From an uncultured Draconibacterium sp. (lineage in GTDB: Bacteria > Bacteroidota > Bacteroidia > Bacteroidales > Prolixibacteraceae), in assembly GCF_963674925.1 (NCBI RefSeq), contig NZ_OY771647.1, forward strand, positions 2,557,501 through 2,621,500: 64,000 nucleotides of DNA. The letters are read 5' to 3'. Positions within the stretch are counted from its first letter, which is position 1; each line of letters opens with the position of its first letter. Made by a program: the position numbers and the translations under genes. Below, piece after piece: positions 52,575 through 61,217 of this stretch. A model generated the notes under the pieces. The model did not search any database, had not been told where the DNA came from, and was given only the letters and a program-made list of their open reading frames with translations.

Positions 52575-55500
52575 ATGAAAAAAAAGAGATTGAAGGAAAT
52601 CCCTTTGTGGAGTTTCTTCTTAAAACTTTTAAGACTTATGAAAGTAACTTTGTTTTTGTTATGTATTAGTGTTTTTTCAGTAATGGCTAAGGAAAGCTAT
52701 TCGCAGGTAACACGTTTATCTGTTGAACTGAAAAATACGGATGTCAAAAGTGTCCTTGAAGAAATTGAAAATCAAAGCGAATTTCATTTTTTCTACTCCG
52801 AGGATGTAATCGACGCAGAGCGGAAAGTGTCAGTTGATTTTAAAAATACTGACATCAACAAAATTCTATCAGAAATATTTGATAACACCGGTGTTGAGTA
52901 TAAAATTGTTGGCCGGCAGGTCGCCTTGTTTAAAGGCGAATTTGATGATGCAAGCTTACCGGCGGCTCAGCAACAGTCAGTAACCGGGCAGGTTACCGGA
53001 GCTGATGGACAGCCAATTCCGGGTGTTACAGTGTTTGTGAAAGGTACTACCCAGGGAACGGTTACCGACATTGATGGAAATTTCCAGGTAAGTAATGTTG
53101 GTCCTGATGCCGTACTGTCTTTCTCATTCGTTGGGATGCTTTCGCAGGAAGTGGTTGTGGGAAACCAAAGCAATATTTCTGTAGTGATGGAAGAAGACGC
53201 CATTGGTATCGAGGAAGTTGTGGTAATTGGTTACGGAACCATGCAAAAGAAAAACCTGATTGGTTCTGTTGATCAGGTAAACTCCGATTTAATTGAAAAT
53301 CGTCCGGTTGCAAATGCGGTACAGGCATTACAGGGAGCTTCGGCTAACCTTGTTATTCAGCAACGCAGCATGAACCCGAACGATAATAGCATGAATATTA
53401 ACATTCGTGGTGTAAGTACCATGAATAACAATAACCCATTGGTGGTAATCGACGGAATGATTACTGAAATGGGAAGTTTAAGTAATCTGAACCCGGCTGA
53501 TATTGAAAATGTATCGGTGTTGAAAGATGCCGGTAGTGCTGCCATTTATGGTTCGCGTTCGTCGAACGGGGTAATTTTGGTTACCACTAAAAAAGGTTCG
53601 AAAAGCGATAAGCCAATTGTGCGTGTAAGTACAATGACAGGTTTTCAGGATCCGGATGTATTATTTCAACCTGTAAAAGGATACGAAAATGCCTTGCTTA
53701 AAAACCAGGCTTTAATCAATGTTGGTTCTTCGCCTAAATATACGCCTGCCGAAATCAGAGACTTTCAGCAGAACGGCGATGGACAGTGGTTCCTGGACGG
53801 CATTTTGCAATCGGCCTTACAGCAAAATTACAACGCCAGTATTTCAGGCGGTAACGAAACTTCTACCTACATGGTTTCTGCAGGTTATTACAACCAGGAA
53901 AGTAACTTTGTTGGCAGTTTCGGAATTGAGCGTTACAACTTCAGAACCAACCTGGTAAGCCAGTACGGTAAATTGAAATTAAGTGCTTTAATGGCCTTTA
54001 ACCGCACGATGCAGAAAGCGCCAAATGCCAGTACCGGATTCCTTATCGTTGACGGTTCGCGTATTCCGCCTTATTACACTTACCAGATGAAAGCCGACAA
54101 TGGCAAGTACCTGATTAACGATGTGCTTTCGCAATTTAACCCGCTGGGGCAATTGGAGGCCGGAGGTTTTCAGAAAAAAGACGATGATAATTTCCTTGGA
54201 AGTTTGAACGCGGAACTGGATTTGGCAAAAGGTTTAAAGGCAAAAGCTATGGTGGGACTCGATTTAGGAGCAAATCACCGTTTTATCAGAGGATTGGAAG
54301 TTCCGTTTTACTCAAGCCCAACTGCTGAAAAACCAAACTCGTATGCCAACGATACCCGTCCTACCGAAGATTACAACGAGAAAAGGTACATTCTGAATAC
54401 GCAGTTTTTGTTGGATTACAACCAAACTTTCAACGAAGATCATAATGTTTCAGGTTTGATTGGTGTTTCTAACGAATCCTACACCCGTCAGGCCAACGAA
54501 ATTAAAATGAAATATACCGACCCCGATCTTGGTCTTCCTGAATCGGATACAGAAATTGATCCATCGAGCTACAATACACCGGCACAAACACAGGAAAGAA
54601 GTATTTACTCCATTTTTGGTCGTGCAGGTTATAACTACAAAGACAAGTATTACGGCGAATTTAGTTTCCGCTACGATGGTTCTTCAAAATTTGCTGAAGA
54701 CTACCGCTGGGGATTTTTCCCGTCGTTTACTGCAGGCTGGCGTATGTCTGAAGAGAGTTTCATGGACAACTACAAAAGCAATATCGGCGACCTGAAATTA
54801 CGTGGTTCGTACGGTGTGTTGGGTAACCAGAATGTTGATGATTACTCGTACTTTACAACCTACACGGTTTATAACAACAGTTATGGTTTCAATAATGAAG
54901 CCGTTTCAGGAACCGGTTTCGACTTTGGAAACAGTATGTTACAATGGGAGCAATCGGCCAACTTTAACATTGGTGCCGACGCTACATTCTTCGATTATAA
55001 GCTGTCGGTTTCGTTGGATTACTTCAATAAACTTACATCACAAATCCTGTTAACTCCGGTTGTGCCTTCGGTATTTGGTGGTGCAGTTGCCAAAGAAAAT
55101 GCAGGCGAAATGAGAAACCAGGGTTGGGAAGCAACAATCAACTACCATGCAAAAACAGGCGCGGTTGATCACAATGTGCGTTTAAACTTGGCCGATGCCA
55201 AAAACGAAGTGGTTGATTTTGGCGGTAACGAACAAATTGATTCCAACGACCAGTTGCGTAAACTTATTCGCGAAGGCGAAGCTTTGGGATCGTACTTTGG
55301 ATATAAAACCGATGGCTATTTTGGTAGTTACCAGGAGATTGAAAACAGTGCATTGCCAATTGGAGCAACTGTTGAGCCGGGCGATGTTAAATATGTAGAC
55401 TCGAATAACGATGGCGTTATCGACGACAAAGACCGCCAGGTTTTAGGAAATGCATTCCCACGTTATACTTTTGGATTGAACTACGATGTTACCTGGAAAG

Positions 55501-55985
55501 GATTTGACTTTGGCGTATTGATTCAGGGTGTGGGCAAACGCGATATGTTTCTGCGTGGTGAGCTGGTAGAGCCTTTCCATGCCAACTACTCGTACGTAAT
55601 GTACCAGCATCAGTTGGATTTCTGGACTCCGGTAAATCCTGATGCAGAATGGCCACGACTATCGGCTCCCGGATCATCATCAAACCAAAATAACTGGGGT
55701 AGAGCTTCAGACATTTATATTTTCAATGCGGCTTATGTACGCTTGAAAAACATTCAGTTGGGTTATACTTTGCCAAAAGAATTGACCACAAAAGTTGGTG
55801 TTCAAAAACTACGATTGAGTGTAAATGCACAGAATCTGTTCACACTTTCAAATGTTTCTTTTATCGATCCTGAATCGACAGAGTTTGGAAGTAATATGGG
55901 AGGAACCGGAGGAACCGGAGCAAACAGCGGCCGGAATTATCCTACGCTTAAGTACTACGGTTTTGGTTTAGAATTAGAATTTTAA
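52575..55985 (+). CDS. SusC-type TonB-dependent transporter with STN domain (region D)
   Basis: The 1136-residue product has a long basic leader and signal (1-43), an STN domain (48-118, 'VKSVLEEIENQSEFHFFY'), a carboxypeptidase-like domain (136-206), the segment 'EEVVVIGYGTMQKKNLIG', the plug (about 225-345) and the barrel ending 'YYGFGLELEF'. A Gly/Thr-rich micro-repeat near the end (55905-55925, 'GGTGGTGAN') falls in a surface loop. The STN domain agrees with the upstream FecR and sigma genes. The susD gene follows after 11 bases. The uptake substrate is probably a mannan-type oligosaccharide, as in region B. Confidence 0.95.
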   Translation: MKKKRLKEIPLWSFFLKLLRLMKVTLFLLCISVFSVMAKESYSQVTRLSVELKNTDVKSVLEEIENQSEFHFFYSEDVIDAERKVSVDFKNTDINKILSEIFDNTGVEYKIVGRQVALFKGEFDDASLPAAQQQSVTGQVTGADGQPIPGVTVFVKGTTQGTVTDIDGNFQVSNVGPDAVLSFSFVGMLSQEVVVGNQSNISVVMEEDAIGIEEVVVIGYGTMQKKNLIGSVDQVNSDLIENRPVANAVQALQGASANLVIQQRSMNPNDNSMNINIRGVSTMNNNNPLVVIDGMITEMGSLSNLNPADIENVSVLKDAGSAAIYGSRSSNGVILVTTKKGSKSDKPIVRVSTMTGFQDPDVLFQPVKGYENALLKNQALINVGSSPKYTPAEIRDFQQNGDGQWFLDGILQSALQQNYNASISGGNETSTYMVSAGYYNQESNFVGSFGIERYNFRTNLVSQYGKLKLSALMAFNRTMQKAPNASTGFLIVDGSRIPPYYTYQMKADNGKYLINDVLSQFNPLGQLEAGGFQKKDDDNFLGSLNAELDLAKGLKAKAMVGLDLGANHRFIRGLEVPFYSSPTAEKPNSYANDTRPTEDYNEKRYILNTQFLLDYNQTFNEDHNVSGLIGVSNESYTRQANEIKMKYTDPDLGLPESDTEIDPSSYNTPAQTQERSIYSIFGRAGYNYKDKYYGEFSFRYDGSSKFAEDYRWGFFPSFTAGWRMSEESFMDNYKSNIGDLKLRGSYGVLGNQNVDDYSYFTTYTVYNNSYGFNNEAVSGTGFDFGNSMLQWEQSANFNIGADATFFDYKLSVSLDYFNKLTSQILLTPVVPSVFGGAVAKENAGEMRNQGWEATINYHAKTGAVDHNVRLNLADAKNEVVDFGGNEQIDSNDQLRKLIREGEALGSYFGYKTDGYFGSYQEIENSALPIGATVEPGDVKYVDSNNDGVIDDKDRQVLGNAFPRYTFGLNYDVTWKGFDFGVLIQGVGKRDMFLRGELVEPFHANYSYVMYQHQLDFWTPVNPDAEWPRLSAPGSSSNQNNWGRASDIYIFNAAYVRLKNIQLGYTLPKELTTKVGVQKLRLSVNAQNLFTLSNVSFIDPESTEFGSNMGGTGGTGANSGRNYPTLKYYGFGLELEF

Positions 55986-55996
55986 AATTGAATGAC

Positions 55997-57634
55997 ATGA
56001 AGATGAAATTTCTAAAATATAGTGCTGGCGTTGCAAGTTTAATTTTAATGCTACTTACTTCTTGTAACGATTTGGATTTGGCACCAACAAATAAGTTTAC
56101 AGAAGCCAACTACTGGACATCGCCAGAAAAAGCGAACATGGTTTTGAATATGGCCTACAGTCAAATGTATAACTCGGGCTATTTCTTCTCCACCGAAGCG
56201 CTTAGCGATAACATCTATGAAGGTCGTGGATCAAGTTCGGAGAAAATAATTTCTTCGGGACAAGCCGATGCTTCTAATAACCGTTTTGCAAACGAATGGA
56301 GAGATTGTTACGGCGGAATTAAAACCTGTCATACTTTTCTCGAAAATGTTGATCGCGTAGAAGGAATGGACGAAGACCTGAAAGCAAGAATGAATGCCGA
56401 GGCGCGTTTTATCCGTGCTTATCTGTATTTCCGTCTAACTACATGGTACGGTGACGTTCCGTTGTTTGAAACCGATATAACATTGGATGAATCGAAACAG
56501 ATTGAGCGTACTTCGCACGAAGAAGTGTTGGCTTTTGTGCGCAACGAGCTTGATGCAGTTGCCGCTGTATTGCCAACAAACGATGAATACAGTGAAGAAG
56601 ATGCCGGCAGAATTACTGCCGGAGCTGCTGTGGCATTGAAAGCCAGAACATACTTATACAGTAACGACTGGCAAAATGTGGTGAGCACCTGCGAGCAGTT
56701 GATTAATTCTGATCAGTACGGTTCATACAGTTTGTTCCCATCGTATGAAGGAATTTTCCTTCCTGAAAATGAATACAACGATGAAGTGATCCTGGATTTG
56801 GGTTATGTACCATCGTTGCGCACCTGGGGAGAATACTTTGATTATGCACCGCTTTCAGTGGGAGCACGTGTAAATCAAATGGCACCAACACAGGAATTGG
56901 TTGATGATTACCTGATGATGAACGGAAGAACCATTGATGATGCAAACTCGGGATACGACGAGAATGATCCTTATGTTCGTCGCGACCCACGTTTAACAGC
57001 AACTGTGGTTTATCACGAATTTCCTTGGCGTTTGCCTGACGGAACCATCCAGACCATTTACATTAAGCCGGGCACTGCGCCTGACGAATCAGCAGAAGTT
57101 GATGAATACAAAGGTCAGGGTACCAACTCTACATCAACAGGTTACTACATGCGTAAATATTACGATCCACAATCGCTGGCATCGTTTACTTCAGGCCTGA
57201 ATCTGATTTTGATTCGTTATGCCGACGTACTTTTAATGTATGCCGAAGCTAAAAACGAGTTAAATCAAATGGATGAAAACGTTTGGAATTCAACAATTAA
57301 AGCTTTGCGCGAACGTGCCGGATTTTCGGATACCAGCGCATTAAATTTCGATGCTTCGTTGAGCTCTGCCAATCTGCGTGAAATCATTCGCCGCGAACGT
57401 CGTGTTGAATTGGCTTTGGAAGGACTTCGCGTCTTTGATATCCGTCGTTGGGAAACTGCCGAAGATGTGTTAAATGGAAATCCTCATGGTGCTCAGTACG
57501 GCGATCCGAGCATGGATAATGGTTACATCAGGCTCGATGTGCGTTCATTTAATCCTGAACGGGATTATTTATGGGCGGTTCCGCAGTCGCAAAAAGATTT
57601 AAATCCAAATCTCGGACAAAATCCGGGTTATTAA
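55997..57634 (+). CDS. SusD/RagB-type glycan-binding lipoprotein (region D)
   Basis: The ATG at 55997 is preferred to the TTG at 55988. The 545-residue product has a lipoprotein signal ('LMLLTSC'). SusD signatures are 'AEARFIRAYLYFRLTTWYGDVPLF', 'ILIRYADVLLMYAEAKNELNQ' and 'RRERRVELALEGLRVFDIRRW', ending 'LNPNLGQNPGY'. It is about 100 residues shorter than the SusD of region B. It forms the outer-membrane import pair with the SusC encoded just upstream. Confidence 0.95.
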   Translation: MKMKFLKYSAGVASLILMLLTSCNDLDLAPTNKFTEANYWTSPEKANMVLNMAYSQMYNSGYFFSTEALSDNIYEGRGSSSEKIISSGQADASNNRFANEWRDCYGGIKTCHTFLENVDRVEGMDEDLKARMNAEARFIRAYLYFRLTTWYGDVPLFETDITLDESKQIERTSHEEVLAFVRNELDAVAAVLPTNDEYSEEDAGRITAGAAVALKARTYLYSNDWQNVVSTCEQLINSDQYGSYSLFPSYEGIFLPENEYNDEVILDLGYVPSLRTWGEYFDYAPLSVGARVNQMAPTQELVDDYLMMNGRTIDDANSGYDENDPYVRRDPRLTATVVYHEFPWRLPDGTIQTIYIKPGTAPDESAEVDEYKGQGTNSTSTGYYMRKYYDPQSLASFTSGLNLILIRYADVLLMYAEAKNELNQMDENVWNSTIKALRERAGFSDTSALNFDASLSSANLREIIRRERRVELALEGLRVFDIRRWETAEDVLNGNPHGAQYGDPSMDNGYIRLDVRSFNPERDYLWAVPQSQKDLNPNLGQNPGY

Positions 57635-57682
57635 TTTCAGGTAAATCAATAAATGAATTATAAAAACAAACATATATCGATT

Positions 57683-58822
57683 ATGAAAACACTAATTATA
57701 AAACTTACCATAGTAACTTCTTTGCTTATCGCATTTGTAGGATGTGAAGACGATGTATTAAGAGATACACGTGTAACAGCAGTACAGACCCTGTATGAAC
57801 CTGCAGCCGATGCATCAATTATTTTACAAACTTCTGCTTCGGCAGCTGTATATTTCGAATGGGAGCCTGCAAAAGCTGAAGACAGCGGAATGGTACTTTA
57901 CGAAGTGGCTTTTGATGTTGAAGGTGGCGATTTCTCGGAACCGATTTACAAAATGGCTTCAGATAATAACGGTGGTTACAACCATGCAACAATTTCGCAC
58001 AAACAATTAAATAAAATTGGTGCGCTCGCTGGTATTGGTTCTGCCGAAAAAGGTAAATTGATCTGGACTGTTTTCTCTTCAAAAGGAATTAACGATTTGA
58101 AAGGAGAGGAAGTACGTACAATGGAAATTACCCGTTTGGCAGGTTTCGCCGATGTTCCTGTTGATGTCTACGTAACTGGTGCAGGTTCTGAAGGTGGTAG
58201 CGATTTGGCCAATGCAAGCATTATGAAAGGTGTTGCTCCGGGTGAATTTGAAATTTACACTGAACTTACTGCAGGCGAAGAGTACTTCTTTACCGATGGA
58301 AATGCAGGCGAAACGCGTCAGTTCTACATCGAGAACGGTGTTATAAAAGAAGGTGCTTCAACAAGTACAGTTGAAAATACAGCAGTTTACCGTATCAATA
58401 TCGATTTTAACGTAGGTTCTGTAGTAATGACCGAAGTTGTTGACTTCCAGTTGCATTTTGCCCCAACTGATGAATTCTTATTCTCGTTGGAATACCAGGG
58501 TGGCGGTATCTTTAAAGCAAGCAACCAGCCACTTGAATTTAAGCAGGAAGGTTGGGGACGCGATGAGCGTTACAAATTCAGAATGACCATTAAAGATGCC
58601 GATGGTAACGATGCTTACGAATGGTGGGGTACATTGAATCAAACCGATGGCCGTCCAAGCGGAAACGAAGAATATTACTACATGGCACCTGTTGCTGAAT
58701 CGCGATGGGACGATAAGTGGAAATTCGATGGAATTATGGATATGGCCTACATCGATGTAATTGCCTATTTCTGGGCTGAAGGACCATATACACACAATGT
58801 AATAAAAGTTGGTGATCAATAA
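57683..58822 (+). CDS. SusE-like surface glycan-binding lipoprotein (region D)
   Basis: An ATG at 57653 opens the frame, but the ATG at 57683 starts a normal lipoprotein signal ('LLIAFVGC'), so 379 residues are likely. The N-terminal Ig-like region ('AAVYFEWEPAKAEDSGMVLYEVAFD') is homologous to the protein at 34730 ('ITFSWDPAQERANNGTITYYFKL'), and both have the same length. C-terminal modules ('EFLFSLEYQGGGIF') should bind glycan. It is followed by a clear terminator at 58836-58878. Confidence 0.85.
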   Translation: MKTLIIKLTIVTSLLIAFVGCEDDVLRDTRVTAVQTLYEPAADASIILQTSASAAVYFEWEPAKAEDSGMVLYEVAFDVEGGDFSEPIYKMASDNNGGYNHATISHKQLNKIGALAGIGSAEKGKLIWTVFSSKGINDLKGEEVRTMEITRLAGFADVPVDVYVTGAGSEGGSDLANASIMKGVAPGEFEIYTELTAGEEYFFTDGNAGETRQFYIENGVIKEGASTSTVENTAVYRINIDFNVGSVVMTEVVDFQLHFAPTDEFLFSLEYQGGGIFKASNQPLEFKQEGWGRDERYKFRMTIKDADGNDAYEWWGTLNQTDGRPSGNEEYYYMAPVAESRWDDKWKFDGIMDMAYIDVIAYFWAEGPYTHNVIKVGDQ

Positions 58823-58835
58823 ATAGAGAAAAGGA

Positions 58836-58878
58836 AAACTGGGGCAGTGGATAACGCTGTCTCAGTTTGTTTTTTTTT
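58836..58878 (+). terminator. Rho-independent terminator between susE-like and GH76 (region D)
   Basis: A 12-bp stem (58836-58847 with 58857-58868, two G-T pairs), loop TGGATAACG, is followed by G and nine T residues (58870-58878). It is 14 bases after the SusE-like stop and 22 bases before the GH76 ATG. Partial read-through would lower enzyme expression relative to SusC/D/E. Confidence 0.88.
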
Positions 58879-58899
58879 GTTATTAAGAGTTTTAGTAGT

Positions 58900-60042
58900 A
58901 TGAATACGAAATTAATTTTTTTAATGTTGGTGTGCCTGGTTGTTTTTCAGGCTTGTGAGAAGGATGAAATTGATCCGGGAACTGATGGAGAAGAAACAGC
59001 AATAAACTGGGCAGCGGCTGCCGACAGCAGCAGCTCGTCGTTTATCTATTCATACTGGAATCCGGCAGCAGCATATTTCCATTATAATAACCTGAATAAC
59101 ACCGATTTTCACTACTGGCCACAGGCTCATGCTTTGGATGTTGCAATTGATGCCTACGAAAGAACAGGAGACAATTTCTACCTGACTACCATTAATGACT
59201 GGTACGAAGGGGTAAGAGCCAAAAACGGCAACACGTTTTTAAACGTTTTTTACGACGATATGGAATGGAATGCGCTGGCTATGTTGCGTGCTTATAATGC
59301 AACCAATCAGGAGCGTTACAAAACAGCAGCTATTTCGGTTTGGGATGACATAAAAACCGGCTGGAACGATAATGCCGGTGGTGGCATTTCGTGGAAAAAA
59401 GATCAGCCATACAGCAAAAATGCCTGTTCAAACGGTCCGGCCTGTATTTTGGCAGCACGACTTTATCAGCAGTTTGGCGACGAGGCGGATAAACAGTGGG
59501 CACTAAAAATTTACGACTGGGAAAAGGAATATCTTTTTAACCCGGCAAATGGTGCGGTGTACGATAATATTGACAGCAGAACCGGAGCAATTCAAACGGC
59601 ATGGATTTTTACCTATAACCAGGGAACATTTGTGGGATCCGCACTCGAATTGTATAACATTACGGGTGAGAAAAGTTATTTAAACGATGCGCAAAAAGCC
59701 GCCGATTATACGCTGAATACTTTGGTAAATGGCAGCGACCGACTCTTAAAAGATGAAGGTGCCGGCGATGGTGGTTTGTTCAAAGGAATATTTGTACGCT
59801 ATTTCACACAACTCATTCTTCATCCCGATTTATCAGATGGTACCCGGAACCGCTACATGCAATTTCTGAAATACAATGCCGAAAAACTGTGGCAGGAAGG
59901 AACCGATAAGAATAAATTGCTTTACGGTACATACTGGAAAAATAAACCGGGAAGTACCAGCGATTTAACCACTCAAACCAGTGGAGCCATGTTAATTGAG
60001 GCAGCAGCCTTACTTGAAGCAGAAGGTTTGATTACACCTTAA
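58900..60042 (+). CDS. GH76 alpha-1,6-mannanase, lipoprotein
   Basis: The start is the ATG at 58900; the upstream TTG lies in the terminator. The 380-residue product has a lipoprotein signal (Phe-Gln-Ala-Cys, Cys19) and a single (alpha/alpha)6 domain. The catalytic Asp119-Asp120 pair sits in 'FYDDMEWNALAMLRAY', and 'SNGPACILAARLYQQFGD' and 'WIFTYNQGTFVGSALELY' are family blocks. It is a compact, probably surface-anchored endo-mannanase, in contrast with the secreted multimodular GH76 of region B. It would cut the alpha-1,6 backbone at the cell surface for import by the SusC/D pair. Confidence 0.93.
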   Translation: MNTKLIFLMLVCLVVFQACEKDEIDPGTDGEETAINWAAAADSSSSSFIYSYWNPAAAYFHYNNLNNTDFHYWPQAHALDVAIDAYERTGDNFYLTTINDWYEGVRAKNGNTFLNVFYDDMEWNALAMLRAYNATNQERYKTAAISVWDDIKTGWNDNAGGGISWKKDQPYSKNACSNGPACILAARLYQQFGDEADKQWALKIYDWEKEYLFNPANGAVYDNIDSRTGAIQTAWIFTYNQGTFVGSALELYNITGEKSYLNDAQKAADYTLNTLVNGSDRLLKDEGAGDGGLFKGIFVRYFTQLILHPDLSDGTRNRYMQFLKYNAEKLWQEGTDKNKLLYGTYWKNKPGSTSDLTTQTSGAMLIEAAALLEAEGLITP

Positions 60043-60061
60043 AACATAGAGCCAAAAATTT

Positions 60062-61207
60062 ATGGGGAAGCATTTTTTTTATAAACGAAACAGAGGTTAT
60101 GAAATTTTGCAGGCTGGTGCACTGCTGATGCTAGTATTGCTAACGGTATTTTCTTTACCGTTAGTTGCACAACACTCCAATATTCAAACCGAATCTACCT
60201 CCGGATCAACTCAGTTTAAAACTGAAAAAGGAGAAGATGTTTTAATGCTGACCTATTTCAGGCAACGTTACCCCACCCGAATAGAGATTGATGAGAACGG
60301 TAATACCGTTGAAGTGCCTTTGCCCGATCCCATGTTGGAGGCAAAGTTACACATTGCCCTATCAAACGATGGAAGACATTGGTTTCCCCTCAACAATAAT
60401 AAACCTGTTTGGGACCACTGGATGCGCGATCCCTATGTGCGCCGCGGTCCTGATGGGATTTGGCGAATTCTTACAACAGGAACAACCGAAGGATACAGCC
60501 GGGATGCATCGGGGCCGGGATGTTTCTATGCAACTTCAAAAGATTTAATACATTGGAAAGAAGAAGGAACGCTACCACTGATGAAGGCTGTGCGTGATGA
60601 TTCCGGAAAATTTCGTGCCAATAACATTTGGGCACCCGAATGGTTTTACGACGAAGAAAATCAGGAATACGTTTTAATCTGGTCGTCGTCGTTTAAAGAT
60701 GCGGGCTGGAAAGAAAGCCGGCTGTGGTACAGCAAAACCAAAGACTGGAAAAATTTTACACCGGCAAAGGTTTTCTTCGAACCTTCGTATTCAGTAATCG
60801 ACGGTACTTTGCTTAAACACGATAATACCTATTATCTTTTTCACAAGGAGGAAGAGTTTGGTGCCAAAACCGGCGAAAGGCGTGCCATCAGGGTTGCCAC
60901 TTCCACAAACCTTGAAGGACCTTATAAAATTGTTGAAGGACATTTAAACGACGGACAGATTGTTCCGGTAATCACCGAAGGGCCTACTGTTATCGAAGAT
61001 CCTGAAAATTCGGGTTGGTTGCTTTATTACGATTATTGCATGACGAACCGATACGGAGCCTCGTTTTCTGAGGATTTGCAAAATTGGGAGATTTTGGAAG
61101 ATGTAAATTTTCCGGCGGATGCCCGACATGGTTGTGTTTCCAGAATAACCGGGGAAGAAGCCAGGTCTTTAATTAATGCTTATTCAATTTCTGATGGCCC
61201 AAAATAA
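60062..61207 (+). CDS. GH43-like glycosidase, exported
   Basis: The 381-residue product has a long signal/anchor ('AGALLMLVLLTVFSLPLVAQ', about 17-36). The propeller carries 'HWMRDPYVRRGPDGIWRIL' (base), 'SVIDGTLLKHDNTYYLFH' (Asp) and 'VITEGPTVIEDPENSGWLLYYDY' (Glu), which is GH43-like order. A charged insertion ('RQRYPTRIEIDENGNTVEVPLPDPM') precedes the first blade and is unusual. It is 19 bases after GH76 and ends 10 bases before the next gene. Its position mirrors the GH43 in region B. Likely sugars are arabinofuranose, galactofuranose or xylose. Confidence 0.8.
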   Translation: MGKHFFYKRNRGYEILQAGALLMLVLLTVFSLPLVAQHSNIQTESTSGSTQFKTEKGEDVLMLTYFRQRYPTRIEIDENGNTVEVPLPDPMLEAKLHIALSNDGRHWFPLNNNKPVWDHWMRDPYVRRGPDGIWRILTTGTTEGYSRDASGPGCFYATSKDLIHWKEEGTLPLMKAVRDDSGKFRANNIWAPEWFYDEENQEYVLIWSSSFKDAGWKESRLWYSKTKDWKNFTPAKVFFEPSYSVIDGTLLKHDNTYYLFHKEEEFGAKTGERRAIRVATSTNLEGPYKIVEGHLNDGQIVPVITEGPTVIEDPENSGWLLYYDYCMTNRYGASFSEDLQNWEILEDVNFPADARHGCVSRITGEEARSLINAYSISDGPK

Positions 61208-61217
61208 GTCACTCAAC

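Noticed and set aside
55905..55930. Minisatellite in the susC gene
   Set aside because: Only two GGAGGAACC-type units are present and they encode a Gly/Thr loop in frame; no sign of variable copy number.
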